64,000 bases of DNA from Argentina anserina (Eukaryota; Streptophyta; Magnoliopsida; Rosales; Rosaceae): positions 2,914,001 through 2,978,000 of the forward strand of contig NC_065875.1 of assembly GCF_933775445.1 (NCBI RefSeq). The letters run 5' to 3'. Below are positions 24,601 to 37,350 of this stretch, piece by piece. The notes under the pieces are model-generated. The model saw only the letters and a program-made list of their open reading frames with translations, was not told the origin of the DNA and made no database searches. Position 1 is the first letter of the stretch, and each line of letters starts with the position of its first letter. Position numbers and translations under genes: made by a program.

Positions 24601-25915
24601 AATGTGGTAAGGTCTTTATGCTTTATTCTATACTTCTTTGTTTATGGTCATTATTAAGTTATATTTTGCTTTTTCCCCCTTTTCCCCCAACAATAGGGAA
24701 ATTATCAGAACTATTACTGTCAGATATTTTTTGTTTGTCTTGAATTTCTTACTAAAGTCACGGAAAATAAGAGGATTAATTAAGGATATTTGGCTTTTAC
24801 ATTTCCCGTTTTGTAGAATTCCACTTATTTGCTGTTTTAAGGGATACATACACATAAGGGATTGATACCACCAGTTTCTGGTCTTCTGAGCAATAAAAAA
24901 CTTTGTAAAAATGGCATCACTTGAATATTGAATAATAACATGTATAGTTGATACAAGATCACTTATGATCCTTCTTTTCCACATTGTGATTTTAGTTCAA
25001 TCTGGAGCACATGTCATCACTGTCTGAACAAGAGATTGAAGAAGTTCTGGAAGATGTGCGATTAGAATGTGCCAGGTCCCTATTAAATTTATTTTTCACC
25101 TTTTGACCATCTTTTTATTTTTGTTTGTTTGTTTTATTAGCGATACTTTGCTTAACTCATAAAGAAGTCAATGCTGCAGGTTTGGCATGGTTAAATCTGT
25201 AAAGATCGTCAAGCATGTGAACAATCACATAGTTACTACTGGAGTGTGTGAAGCTGTCAATGATGCAGAATCTGGTGACTGTCAAAATATAGGTTCTGAA
25301 GAAAAAGGAGGAAAAACAGAGAGTTGGGATGAACATACTGATAATGGCAGCAATGAAGCTAGTGGAGTGAAGCTTACTGGCGAATTTGAAGAAGTTGAAA
25401 TCCCAGAAAATATTCCCTTTGGTTATGATAAACGCACAGATGGTTGTGTAGAGGACAAGTCATGTCAAATGGGCCAAATAGATCAGGATAATGGAATCCA
25501 ATTAAGCAATGATTTACCGATTAGGGATTCCGAAGAACTCACCAGCCAGCCAAATAGCATGAAAGTTGCATCAGAGTGTTCTGATGATAAAAAGTCTGAA
25601 GTTACATTAGTAGAGAGTTCTATTCTAGAGAAGGTTGATGGTAAGAAACAAGAGACTTTTGCAGCATCAGATGACATTGCAAGCACAGAGACAGATTCTA
25701 CTCTACTGAGTGAAACCAAGGAGCAGCATATTGGGAAGGAGAAGGATCTTGATTCTGGAAGCATATTTGAGCCTAGTTGTGTCTTTGTGGAGTTTGGCAG
25801 AACAGAAGCCTCTTGGATGGCAGCACATTGTTTGCATGGACGGCTTTTTGAGGATCGGATTGTGACAGTGGAGTATATTGCCTCTGATCATTACAGGGCT
25901 CACTTTTCGAACTGA
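18619..25915 (+). CDS. U2AF-large-subunit-like splicing protein, RS domain plus RRMs
   Basis: Nine coding exons keep frame throughout: 18619-20025, 20128-20265, 22555-22635, 23442-23483, 23611-23700, 24320-24427, 24514-24606, 24996-25075 and 25180-25915 (2775 nt, 924 residues). Residues 1-420 are highly charged, with many Arg-Asp, Arg-Glu and Arg-Ser pairs. An RRM begins near residue 421 (RRLHVENIP) and runs to LKIRRPKDF. A second RRM starts with IFIGGIS near residue 543 and ends at GGRVLTVVQA. The C-terminal domain (from about residue 648, LRNVFNL) resembles the U2AF homology motif: it has GMVKSVKIV, then CVFVEFG, and an R-L-F tripeptide in GRLFEDR. About 160 acidic, Ser/Glu-rich residues are inserted within it. 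In U2AF65 the UHM binds SF1 and the RRMs read the polypyrimidine tract; the same nuclear role is inferred. Intron 2 is 2.3 kb. Start 18619 is the first ATG; ATG 18628 in frame is an alternative. Confidence 0.88.
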
Positions 25916-27389
25916 GCATGTAAGGTTGCATTAAAGCTTGACATACAGTGGAGAAGTCGGTGATCCATTTTGGCTGGTTACTATGAAAGTGTCTTATAAA
26001 TTTAGTTGGAAATATCAAAATTAATGTTGGATCATGCATATCTTCAGTGAAATATTCACTTTGATTTAATCTAATGCAGACTCAGTGTGTACTCTTTTTT
26101 TCTTGTTTTTGTTTGTTTGTTTGCTCTTGAAAATTTGGGACAGGTTCTGTGGGAAAATGGTTTGTAATACTCAGCAGTGTGATTATTTGTGTTTGTTTTT
26201 AGACAGTACGTGGTGACATTATAACAATGAGGACTTGAAAATTTGACAGGTTCGTAATACCCGGCAGTGTGATTTAAAGAAAGGGCCATGAAGTCCTGAT
26301 GGTTATGCAGACGTTAATTTACAATGTTGTTGCACCCAATTTCATTCTGTGAAACAAGCAACCTGCACTGCATTTCCTATGTCAATCAGATGATATATCT
26401 AAGGGGAAAACTATTAATTAGTGGTCGACAAGAACATTAGAGATTTACAGACACGTGCATAGGCTAAAGCAAGCCATAAGTTACATCACATATCCACTCC
26501 AAAAACTGGATCAAGTTATGCCGTAGTGCAGGTCCATTGATAATCCTTGAATTTAACTGCTACATGAAGTCATTTATCTATTGAAAGTGAATTAATTAAT
26601 CATTCCATTGAAACACGTACGCTACATAACTGCCGGACGTAATGATGAATTTGTCCTCAAACAGAAAAAAATATCATCTTGAATTCTTGATATTACGATA
26701 CAATGACTCAGTTCTTCATACAAATTAAACACTTCACCATGGATTAGGAACAATCCACCAAGGCACACGATCACAGAGTATGTTACTAATTTTACTAAAC
26801 GATTTTATCGTACATTCTTCACCGGATGATTCTATCACGCCTTCCGCATTTGCTTTCTCAAGGTCATATGTAAATATTCATCCAACCCGCTTCTTCCGTA
26901 GTAGATGGAATTCTTTTCACACACTATAAAGCATGGGTTTGGCAATGACATTACTTGCGGTTTGACGCTACTGTGTACAAACTTGGATTCAGAAAACAAG
27001 AACAAACTTTGGTCGCCTAAAATTTGCAGACATTCCCATTTGCCTTCTGCTAGATTTAACTTGTGCACACAAAACTTTAATTCCTCGTGCCTAGGGTGCC
27101 TAGCTTATTCCTAAACGTAAGATCTCACCGGTCAATGACTCCATCAAATAGGGAGTGTACTTCTCATGACGGTCTTCTTTATAAAGCTACTTTGTACAGG
27201 AGGATGTCCCTTGAAGTTCCAAATCTTAGTACGGTTATAGTCGCTAGATACTGATGCTACTAAATGCAGGGGCACATCTGGCCCTTTTTTAAAGAGGCTC
27301 GAGCATTCCCAAATTTATAAGTTTTTAAGAAGATTTATAGTGATTTTTACTCTTTAGTCGTTTTTTGAGAAGACTCGAGCATTCCCAAC
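25916..27389. other. Intergenic region between the splicing gene and the LINE
   Basis: A degenerate direct repeat occurs at about 26128-26275 (GAAAATTTG…GGCAGTGTGATT and a second version about 90 bp on). Another short direct repeat (CTCGAGCATTCCCAA) lies at about 27299 and 27372, next to the 3' end of the LINE. No gene was found. Confidence 0.4.
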
Positions 27390-30300
27390 CTAAGAAAACC
27401 TACATGTCCTTAGGTTGATTTTTCCCCATGGCCCTGAGTCAACCCAGACCATTGCTTCAACCATCTTCAGGGCTCTTCGAGAGATAGAATGAGCGACATG
27501 GTTATGGCGTTTCCGCACATGTTTCCAAGACACCCATTCAAACTCCTTCTTCATGTTGCGGACTGCCTCCATTACTCCTCCAATATCGCTCAAATCAATA
27601 CCACTCTTACCGATAACACTGATGACATTAGCTGCATCTCCAGCAATTGCCAACTTTGAAATTCCAAGCTGATTGCTTAATTTCATACCATGCCAAAGAG
27701 CCAAAGCTTCCACAATATGAGGTTTATAAGTAGCTTTTATTGGGACTGCAACAGCCCCCAACAAAGTACCATTACTATTCAATATTACAGCTCCAATCCC
27801 CACCATCTTGGAATTAACGTCACAAGCACCATCAAAGAAACGTTTGGCACATTGATTCTGCAGAGTATTAGTCTCATCTTCCTCAAGAGCCTTATTGGGA
27901 GCTTCCTCACCAGCCCAACTCTTCCCTCAATTCTTTCGTTTCAAGACTACTTCTGCAAATTCAATTTGCCAAGCTAAACATTTTCCAAACATCTACCTTG
28001 GCTCCAGCCCCCTTTTTCCATGTAAGATGTCATTCCTATTTTTCCATATCCACCAACAAACTAAAGAAAATAAGCTGGTTTTTGAAATATCCCTATCCAA
28101 ACCAGACCCACTAGATAAGCAAAACAAGAAGGATTCCATTATATAAGAGCCCTTTTCCAGGGTGTAAGTCTCCACACTTGCTTAACATATTTGCATAACC
28201 ATAAACTATGCAGCACAGTTTTCATTTTATCTCTACATCTATTACAAACACTTTAAGAGCAGATCTTGCGTCTAAACAAGCGCTCATCACAGGGCAGGAA
28301 GTCATGACAAGCTCTCCATAAGAAGAGTTTGACTTTGTTCGGAACTGCAAGTTCCCAAATAAGACTCCACACATTAACGAAGTTTGTATCATCATGCGTA
28401 CTACTACTACTCGATCCCCTCTCAACTTTCCTTAACGCCATCCCAAGCCAATAACCAGACCTCACATAAAATCTTCCATCCTCATTGAAGTACCACACAC
28501 CTATATCTCCTCGAACATCATCACATAAAGGAACAACTAAAATATTTCTACATCCACAGATAAGAATTATGCTGAATAAAATCAACGTTCCACTTTCCTA
28601 GTTAACTCATAAGTTGGCAAACCCTTGTAATAGGATTCATGAAGTAGGAGTGATGATCTTGAAAGACCAAGGAGATGGAAGCCAATGATCCCCCCAAATT
28701 CGAACTGATTGCCCTGAGCCAACTCTCCATCTCAAACCAGCACATAAAAGATCTTTACCCCACACAAGTCCTCGCCAAATAAGTGATTCCCAATCCCGCA
28801 ACTTCCCAGTCCCCATTACCAACATAATTAGCATAAAGCACTTGTTTTACAATAGAATCTGGGGACAAAATAATTCTCCACAAAGTCTTTGCTAGCAAAG
28901 CTTGATTAAAGATCTCCAGATCTCTAAATCCAAGACCACCTTCTTTTTTATTACGACACATAATCTCCCATCTACACCAATGAATGCTTCTTTTATTTCA
29001 TTTTTTCCCCCACCAAAACTTTGCAACATTCGATTGAAATTTCCTACAAACTCCTTTAGGAAGCTTAAAAACAGACATAGAGTAAGTAGGAATTGCTTGG
29101 GCAACCGCCTTAACCAAAAAAGATTTGCCAGCTTTTGATAATAATTTAATCTACCAACCTTGAAGATGAGAGTCCAGCCTTTCATCAGTTCTCTTAAACA
29201 AACTCTTTCTATTTCTGCAAGCCATAGTAGGGAGACCGAGATAACGCTCATGACACTCCACAATTGGAACACCCAACATTTGAGAGATAATATTCTTCTG
29301 ATGATCAGCTGTCCCTTTCCCAAAAGAAATGGCAGATTTCTGAAAATTTACTTCTGACCGGCTGCACTCTCAGCACGTCCAAAGAGAAACTGTCATCGGC
29401 AAATAACAAATGAGATATAACTGGCGCATTAACAACAACTTTGATTCCACGAATCAATCGCTCCCTATCAGCTTTTTGAAATAATCTAGTGAGTCCCTCC
29501 GACACCAAAAGAAACAAATAAGGTGACAGAGGGTCACCTTGCCTTAGTCCCCGAGATGTCTTATCAATCCCACATCCTCTCCATTCCAAAGAACACTAAA
29601 AGAAACAGACTTGACACATCTCATGATAAGATCAACCCATTTCGTGTTAAAGCCTATTTGTAATAAGACCGCCTGCAAAAATACCCATTCCACCTGATCA
29701 TATACTTTACTAATGTCCAATTTAAGCACACAGTGAGGGATTTCTCCTGTAAGTTTGCTCTTGATAGAATGAATTGTCTCAAAAGCCGTTATCACATTGT
29801 CATGAATGCATCTGCCAAGCACAAATGCACTTTGAAAGGGAGAAATTACCTTAGGAAGAACTGCTTTCATTCGATTAACAATGGTCTTAGAAATGAGCTT
29901 ATACACCAGATTACACAAACTGATTGGTCGGAAGTCAGTGACATGTTGAGGATTCTCAATTTTTGGAATCAGAGCAATTAAAGTGTGGTTAACATTATCC
30001 ATATCAACACCATCATTTAAAACCTTCAAGCAAAACTCACTGATATCATTCCCAGTTACCGACCAATAAGCTTGAGAGAATCTGGCAGAGAAGCCGTCCT
30101 CACGTGGAGCTTTACCAGGGGCCATTTGCTTCAGACCACTCTCAATTTCCTCCCTCAAGAAAGGTTGACATAATTGCACATTCATCTCGGATGAGATTTT
30201 ACAAGTAATTGTGTCGAGGACAACCTCCATATTATTACAATCTTCAGACAAAAATAGGCCCTGAAATTAATTAATGAAATCATTATGGATTCCTCCATCA

Positions 30301-31288
30301 TCCTCATGCCACATTCCATTCATATCCATAATTATATCCACTCTATTCCTTCTACCTCTTGATTTTGCAAAGCCATGAAAGAATTTGGTGTTCTGATCTC
30401 CTTCACAAAGCCAAACAATCTGTGACTTCTGTTTCCACATTTATTCCTCATACTCTAACAATTTCTTTAACTCTGCCAGCACCACTTGACTTCTTGCCAT
30501 TATTGCTACATCATTGCTATCAAAAGGCAAACCCTGTAACTCACTATTCAGAATGTTAATTCGCTTTGGGATATTGCCAATAGTATCTCTGTTCCAACTC
30601 CTCAAAGCCTGAGCCACAAAATGCAACTTATCACTTACAAGTTGATTCCCATCCCCAAATTTCCAAATTTCCTCCACAAGCTTCCTACATCTCTCTTCCT
30701 TCGTCCAGAAACCTTTAAACTGAAATCTTCTATTCCATCCCTTCATCAGCAGGCCCTCAGTATAAATAAGAATAGGGATATGATCTGGGCCTCCAGCATC
30801 CACATGAAGCTCGTGAAAATGCAGAAATATCAAGGCAGCCTCATGATTGATTAGGCTCCTATCAAGTCTCTCAAGTAAATCTCCCATCCGCCAAGTGAAT
30901 AAAGGCCCTGAAACTTCCACATCTTGAAGGCCACAATCATCAATAGCCTCAGCGAATCTTCGCATCAGAGCCTCCACCCTGTCAGAACCACTTTTTTTCT
31001 CGCTATCATCTGTCAACTCATTAAAATCACCAAAAACAATCCAAGCTCCATACACAGAAGTAGCCAGCCTACTGTCACGAGCTTACTTCTTTCGCTATGC
31101 AACTCGTGCGGCCTTAGCAACTCCCTTATGCTAAGTCAGCCTTACTCGCAAACGCCCTGCTAGAACAATTGAAAGGCAAGAGAATATCTCGAAAGAGAAC
31201 TTATATTGAACAAGAGAACTTACAAGTTTACTTGATAGCTTGCTTGATTACTTGATTGCTTGATGGAGCAAATGAGAGGGGTGTCTTG

Positions 31289-31299
31289 CTATTTATAGG
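31289..31299 (-). promoter_or_regulatory. TATA box of the solo LTR
   Basis: On the minus strand it reads CCTATAAATAG, within the LTR and downstream of the heat-shock-like motif. It would mark the U3/R border. Confidence 0.65.
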
Positions 31300-31505
31300 C
31301 CTCCTCATCCTACTTGGCTAGTTCTAGAGATTTCTAGGACTATGTACAATGTAGATGACTATAAAGAGTTCTATACAATTTTACATAACTCTAAGAGAAA
31401 CCTTGAGTGTTATAGAGAATTCTTGAGTGGTCTAGTTCACCTAGCCTCTCCAAGGTTCTAGAGATATCCGGAAATATCCCAAGGCTTCTTGAGACTTCTA
31501 ACGCC

Positions 31506-31518
31506 TTCTAGAATCTTC
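31506..31518 (-). promoter_or_regulatory. Heat-shock-element-like motif in the solo LTR
   Basis: On the minus strand the sequence is GAAGATTCTAGAA, three perfectly phased nGAAn units in alternating orientation (GAA-nn-TTC-nn-GAA). More GAA and TTC units surround it (about 31430-31550). It lies about 200 bp upstream of the LTR TATA box, the position expected for an enhancer in U3. Confidence 0.6.
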
Positions 31519-31966
31519 TATGATCTTCCAAAGTGTTCCGCCATGTTCCGGATCCGTCTAGAATGCTCAAGGTAAAATTTGGCTTAAGTTGGCGGGATGT
31601 GACACTATGCAGTAGCTCTCAAGAAACCGACCTACTACCGGTTTATGGATTACCATAAAACCCGGTAATTCAGACAGGACCTGAATTCAACTGCATTTCT
31701 ATATCAATATGCCCCTTTAGAGAACCCATTGGTCTTATCACCAAACCCTTCCTCCATAACATAGCTAAACCACCCCCATTTCTTCCTCTTTTACCCACTA
31801 CATTACAACCACCAAAACCTAAATAAAAACAGATATCAAACATTTCAATCTTCGACTTTTTTTTCCATAAAAAAAACCACATCAAGGTCATTTGCTTGAA
31901 GAAATTTCTTCAAGGCACGGAAGTTGTGCGGGTTCCCCAATCCCTGCACATTCCAGCTTACGTCGA

Positions 31967-33613
31967 TCATTGCTCGTGATGGGCCCAAGAACCGGAGCCC
32001 ATCACTGTTGGAACAAAAGCAGCATAACTTACTAGATCAGAATCAGATGTTGCCGTTGACCTGCTCAATCTTCTTCGCCCACTACCCCTTACTGCAAAAC
32101 CTTTAAAACCTCTTCCTCTTCTGGTATTGCGTCTCTTCATACAAACCTCACCTCCAGGGTCGGACTCCTTTGCTCGATCCTCTAATTTTTCTTTCTTCTT
32201 TTCAGCTGTCGAGACTCTCTTTCCATCGCCCACACAACTCTTCCTAAGATCCAGACCTTCCCCACTTTCATAGCCCTTAATTGTCCCATCTTGTTTCGCA
32301 TGAACTACCCTGTCCTTACTAGAACTCACCTTCCATGTTTCAACAATATTTGAGTTCGAAGTCGGGTGCGAGTTAGAACTTGGGTTAATTATTTCACCTC
32401 TCATGGGTGGGTCAGAGCCATGATCATGGGTTTTATCAGCTTCCAGGCCCAAGCATAGGTTAGAAATAGAACCAAGCGTTATCTTGGGCCTTACCCGGAG
32501 ATAGGCCCAACTCGGGCTGAGGTACATCTGACATGTTTTCTCCAGAAGGACAAAGCTTGTCCCGCCAACAATTTTGCAACCAGGATTCAAGCCAGAATTT
32601 CCTCTACTGATATCTCGGCTGTCACGCGCCGTGTTCCTCACCCCGTCTATTAGAACGAAATCCCGTAAATTACTCGACTGAATCTGGACATGTGCACACA
32701 TCCCTGTGTGGCGGCGCTTAGCTGAGGACTCAGTCCCAAAATTCTCTGGCAACTCATCCACCTCCATGCTTACCTCTAAATCATCTTTATCTCCTTTGAA
32801 TTCAACTCGAGATCTGACTCGATCAAAATCCTCATTCTCATTCACTTTAATTGCCCAACCTTTGGACTTGGAGAATAGACCAAAACGTCGACCACTTCTG
32901 TGGCACTCTGGATCAATGGAAAAAACATCCTTAATCAAGGTATTAAATTTGCCATAACGTTCATATGTGTTGATACCCTCTTGATGAAGAGCGCACCCCA
33001 AACTGACATGGTCAAGTCTTCCACACAAAAAACACAAATATGGAAGATGCTCATATTCCAAATGAAATTTCTCATCAGAAGAAACTTCGGCAATCAAAAG
33101 TTGCACCCACCTTTGAAGTGGCTTATTTACAACCAATCCAACTCTAATGCGCAGGAATCTACCACTGCCATCGTCATTGAAGCCACTCCCAACCGCATAG
33201 AAAAGCCTCAATTGACTTCCAATTTTTTCTGCAAGTGCCAGCGTTTCAAATTCCGACTTAATACCTCTAATCCGAATCCAGAAAGCTTATCTCTCCAACG
33301 GGATGAAATTTGGATTACTGAGTCCATCAAACGCTGAAAGAACAATCAACGCGTTATCAAAACTCCAAGGGCTACCAATCAAAACCTTAGCACAGTCAAC
33401 ATTAGAATAGAAAGAGAACAAAATACGATCTGAATCGTCCCATTTAAAAATCGTTACTTCTCCTTTCACCTTCCAAATTCGCTTCAAGGTGATCCTGAGT
33501 ACATCAAAGCAGTGCTGCCTATTAGACAATAATTTGCCAACAAGCCAAAAACCCCCAGAAGAGAACTCTTTTGGATATGCAATGTGAACAATGTTCAGCT
33601 CTTCCTCATCCAC
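31967..33613 (-). pseudogene. LINE ORF1: DUF4283-like plus CCHC zinc knuckle
   Basis: The first part (33613-33287) has the DUF4283 look (FWLVGKLLSNRQ, then VLIGSPWSFDNALIVL). After a break around 33287-33211 the frame resumes with LLIAEVSSDEKF and the zinc knuckle CFLCGRLDHVSLGC (C-x2-C-x4-H-x4-C). A long, charged, low-complexity tail follows. Its TGA stop overlaps the ATG of ORF2 as ATGA. Proteins of this type bind the element RNA. Confidence 0.8.
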
Positions 33614-34054
33614 AATTGCACATCGCTTTATAAACCCTAAAGAGCAAAGACAGACCCCACCTCACCGAAAGAATCAACCACTGCATACAGTAGTCACCGG
33701 AAAGAAAAGACTCACTTTTAACGCTCTGACTTTCTAACCTAAACTCTTGGACGAGAGAAGGAATTTTTCCGTTCTATAGTAGCTAGATTAGCTCCGCTTG
33801 TCCAAGAAGTTTCCAACTTTCCATACTCTTCTCTTTCTCAGTTTCTCTAGTATATTTCTACTATTTCCTTTTAATTTTATAATAATTTTCTTGTTAAATC
33901 TCTAAATTTCTCAAGTATAATACCACCTCTAGTCTTTTCTCAACTTCATTAATTACTCTATCATATTGTCGAGATTCCCCACTATTTTGTTTTAAACTAA
34001 GAAGTTTAAGCATCTCTGATATTGTAATCCAAGATCCACCACTGACTAAATGGT

Positions 34055-34518
34055 TGTTAACACCACCCCCTAAATGGGGTGATCTCTGGCTTAATCTCCT
34101 CCTACTCCTGCTGCCGGACCGGTGGCCAGAGACCTAGAAGGCCCAGCACGTAGGCAAGCTAATCCAATAGCCTCTCTGCTTGCTCGGGTATCGCTATTAA
34201 CGCCACCCATGGTGGCTCACCTAAATGATAGACTATATGTGGTGACACACATTCCCACATTAAAGGAAGATCCATACATATGTCCCAATGCACCTATAAA
34301 TAGGCTGCTTAAACCACATAAAGGAAGTAATGTATTCCTAAGTCCTTAACTCTCGAACTTACTATGTACCAGATACTAACTTAAGCTTCGGAGGATCAAA
34401 GGTCAGCGCATCGCTGACCCTTTGACTTTGACTTGTGTTGTGTGCAGGTCCCACTCAATTGAGACATCGGAATACAAGACTACGAGAAGCTAGATCCCCG
34501 GATTTGGCTCCCATAACA
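34055..34518 (+). repeat. 5' LTR of the truncated Gypsy element
   Basis: It starts TGTTAACACC and ends CCATAACA, so the TGTTA/TAACA termini are inverted. A TATA box (CTATAAATA, 34294-34302) lies in the middle. No partner LTR is found downstream in the window. Confidence 0.65.
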
Positions 34519-37350
34519 TTTGGCGCTAGAAGGAGGGTCTTCGTCAGTAAGACTTTTCCAGCTCTTCTCAATGGTGATTCCGAATTAACAAGAGAATTCA
34601 TTATCGCCTCGCCAGTCCTGTCCCTGGGAGAAGGACACATCACTTTCCCTAAGATTATTCCTTGACCGGTAGCACGGGATCGGGGGGCCATTCCCCGACA
34701 CCTAGGCCACGGCCAAGTAAACTTTGCGGACCCCCAAGCCGCACTAGAATTGGCACTCTAAGATTACAAGAGGCTTCAGGCTGAGATGGAGTTAGAGTAC
34801 CAGGCCACACATGCCGCCCTGGCATGCTCAGCTGCGCTCGAGAAAGAACAACAGCTCATTAGGACCACTCTTGAAGGCCGCATAAATACGAACAAAGCCC
34901 TGGAAGCAGTGTGACAGCGGTTCCACACCCCGGATACACGGGCGGTAGTCGCGATAGAAATACCTACGGCCACACAACGTTCGGGGCCACAACCCAAGAC
35001 GGTGCTTATCACCGAACCTATGATCAATGCTCTGTTGAAAGGCCCCCCTAGTGCCACAATACGTAGACTTAGAAGGGGGGAATCCATGTATGGACAAGGA
35101 CGGCCCGGAAGTCCCGGTGGCAGACTCAGCTCCTATTGCGCATGAGTGATACTTTGGAGTGGTTGACCTTCAAGGTCGATCAGATTGAGGCAAAGGGCAC
35201 GCCTCGCCCGTTGCACGGGGGATATAGAGGCCGAGTCGACCCATTCACCCAGCTGGTGCAAACGGAGCGATGCCCATCAAGGAATAAACCGCTCAAGGTT
35301 ACTAAATACAACAGGCATTTTGACCCGTACACCTATTTTGAAAACTTGCAGTCCGTTTTGGACAGCACGTAATACACGGACGCTCAGTCGTGCCACGCCT
35401 TCTAGGAAACGCTTACCGATGAGGCCTTGAGTTGGTTCCTCAGAAGATAGCTTCAGTGAACTTATGAGCAAATTCTTCAACTGTTTCATCTTGCAGGCCA
35501 ACACTCACCATGATACCCACTCCCTGTTTCGGATGAAGCAGAGGAGCGATGAGAAACTCTGGCACATTGTATCCCGGTGGTAGACTCCAACGACGTAGTG
35601 CCATGACCTGGATTATGTTCTTGCCATGGGCGGCGTTCCGACATGCTCTAAGTCTGAGAGATTTCCTCCACAAGATCAACCTCCCAAATTATGAAGATTT
35701 GATAGAAACGGTGACACGGTGAGCGGAGGCCGAGTACCGCACTTATGGAAATCCCAATGGGGCATGTTCATCCACGCGGACCAATGCTCGGTACGGTGGT
35801 CGCCGGTCCGCGTGGGACATGTTAGACCAACCACATGGCGTTAGTAGGCATGACACTAAGGATGGGGTAGAGGCGACATAGGCCAAGACCGTCACGGAAG
35901 ACGGGGTAACGCCGACCTGTATCCCACCCAGGGTCGCAGTGCCCTGGCAGGGTATAGGTAACAAGTGGCTCCCCAAAACGAGGTCTTCACGAGCCTCACC
36001 ATGTTTTACGACGACATATATGAGTGCCACAAAAATCACCTGCCAAGGCCCCCAGCTGTCAGTATGACAAAAGGTTGATGAGGAACACGAGAAAATACTG
36101 CGCTTACCACGATGACTCGGGACATGACACAAATGTCTATTATACGTTGAAATCCGCCATCGAATAACTGGTTAGAGGTAGTAAGCTGGACCGATACAGG
36201 TCATCGACGACAAACACCAATGCCATACAAATCCATAGAAGAACAGCAACCTTGCGGGGCGGGGCGATTCGGCCCCCGCCCCACATATCAGCAAAAAGAC
36301 AACAGACCATAGAGCTCTACAAGCTCAGCCAGGGTGTTATAGTAGCACCAGCTATCGGAGACACGATCTAATTCTCCAAGGGGGAAGCACCCATCCGAAC
36401 CTCCCAGACCAATCCGTTGCTGATAACCGCACATGTCGACCATTATTCGTGCAGAAGAGTATTAGTGGACATCGGGGCGACGATCAATGTTATGTTCGAC
36501 GACTGTTATCGCAAGTGCAAGCAAGACTAGACAAAACTTTACAGTAATCATGACCCGTTGGTCATCTTTTCCGGAGAGGTTGTGCATGTCCTTGGCTCTA
36601 ACTATATGACTCTATCGCTCGGTTCGGGGTCGAAACAAACAAGGATAACCACCAAGTTCCTAATAGTAGACTGTCTATCCTCCTACAATATCATCATGGG
36701 CCGGGATGTGTTGTGGGGCCTCCAGTGTATAATCATCGGGCACATGCTTATGCTAAAAGTGCCGATCCGAGGCAGGATCTTGACAATCAGAGGAGATGAG
36801 ATCGATACGCTTCAGAACCATCTCGACCTCATCTCGGCGAGACAGATGTCGTATGAGATGCTACCGGTAGCTCTAGCGGAGGCCATTGAGGATCCGTGGG
36901 ACGAGGCCCTAGTGGAGCGAGAGCTCTCCAAAGTACAGAAAAAGAAGGCCGCCAGGCACCCCTTGCGGGCACGTCCGACAGCAGTCGAGTAGACCAAATG
37001 GATCAGTCTATCGGACGCGCATCCGGACCGAAAGATTTGTATCGGAATGGGTTTGGGACCAAATCTTTGGGACCAGCTGGTGACGTACCTTCAGGAACAT
37101 CAGCACGTCTTCGCCTGGTCTTATGCAGACATGCCTGGAATGTCCACCGACTTCATCTCCCACAAGTTAAATGTCTTAGAAGGGTCAAGGCCAGTGCGCC
37201 AGAAGCGTCGGGCCTTTGATCAAGAGAAGTATCAGGCAATTCAGGCCGAGATCAGGCGGCTCCGGGACATCAAATTCATCCGAGAAGTCGACTACCCCAA
37301 GTGGGTCTCTAATGTGGTGATGGTTAATAAGCCAAATGGCTCACTGATCT
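34055..37350 (+). mobile_element. Truncated, decayed Ty3/Gypsy retrotransposon
   Basis: A 5' LTR (34055-34518) is followed by TTTGGCGCTAGAAGGAGGG, the usual junction sequence of many plant Gypsy elements. Gag-like sequence follows (about 34770-35450: FDPYTYFENLQSV, then ALSWFL in another frame). A protease-like region (about 36450-36780) contains VLVDIGATINVMF, with D-I-G-A where D-T/S-G-A is usual, and YNIIMGRDVLW. The start of reverse transcriptase (37047-37350) has FAWSYADMPG, PVRQKRRAFD and FIREVDYPKWVSNVVMV. After NKPNGS the match stops abruptly. The catalytic part of RT, the integrase and the 3' LTR are missing. Many stops and shifts are present. Confidence 0.82.

Larger units (their letters stand above)
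31073..31604 (-). mobile_element. Solo LTR inserted in the LINE endonuclease
   Basis: Read on the minus strand, the 532-bp segment starts TGTCACATCCCG and ends AAGCTCGTGACA, so it has TG…CA borders with an inverted TGTCAC. Flanks on the minus strand are ATAG and GTAG, a likely 4-bp target duplication with one mismatch. Removing the insert rejoins the endonuclease frame (…ELLH / RLATS…GDFNE). It has a TATA box but no primer site or polypurine tract beside it, so only a single LTR remains. Confidence 0.8.
27390..31970 (-). pseudogene. LINE ORF2: endonuclease, reverse transcriptase, RNase H
   Basis: It starts MIDVSWNVQGLGN, the first endonuclease motif. The endonuclease continues as WIVFGDFNEL and LFTWRMGDLLERLDR on the far side of the inserted LTR. 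The reverse transcriptase shows RGLRQGDPLSPYLFLL and the catalytic HLLFADDS. Downstream, LIWELAVPNKVKLFLWRACH is the zf-RVT-like block, and GIGAVILNSNGTLLGA with HNHVAHSISRRAL marks the RNase H end. Several frame changes (for example at about 29560 and 29310) and in-frame stops show it is dead. Confidence 0.88.
27390..33613 (-). mobile_element. Decayed L1-type LINE retrotransposon
   Basis: On the minus strand the blocks run in LINE order: an ORF1 nucleic-acid-binding protein (33613-31967), then endonuclease (31970-30441, interrupted), reverse transcriptase (30251-29305), a zf-RVT-like region (28585-28253) and an RNase H domain (27806-27390). Frameshifts and stops separate the blocks, so it cannot be active. 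A solo LTR has landed inside the endonuclease. The C-terminal RNase H is typical of one branch of plant L1-like LINEs. I did not identify target duplications or a clear poly(A) tail. Confidence 0.9.

Noticed and set aside
27390..33613. Active LINE
   Set aside because: Multiple stops and frame changes in both ORFs and an LTR inside the endonuclease.
34055..37350. Complete Gypsy retrotransposon
   Set aside because: No catalytic RT, RNase H, integrase or 3' LTR, and gag and protease are full of stops.
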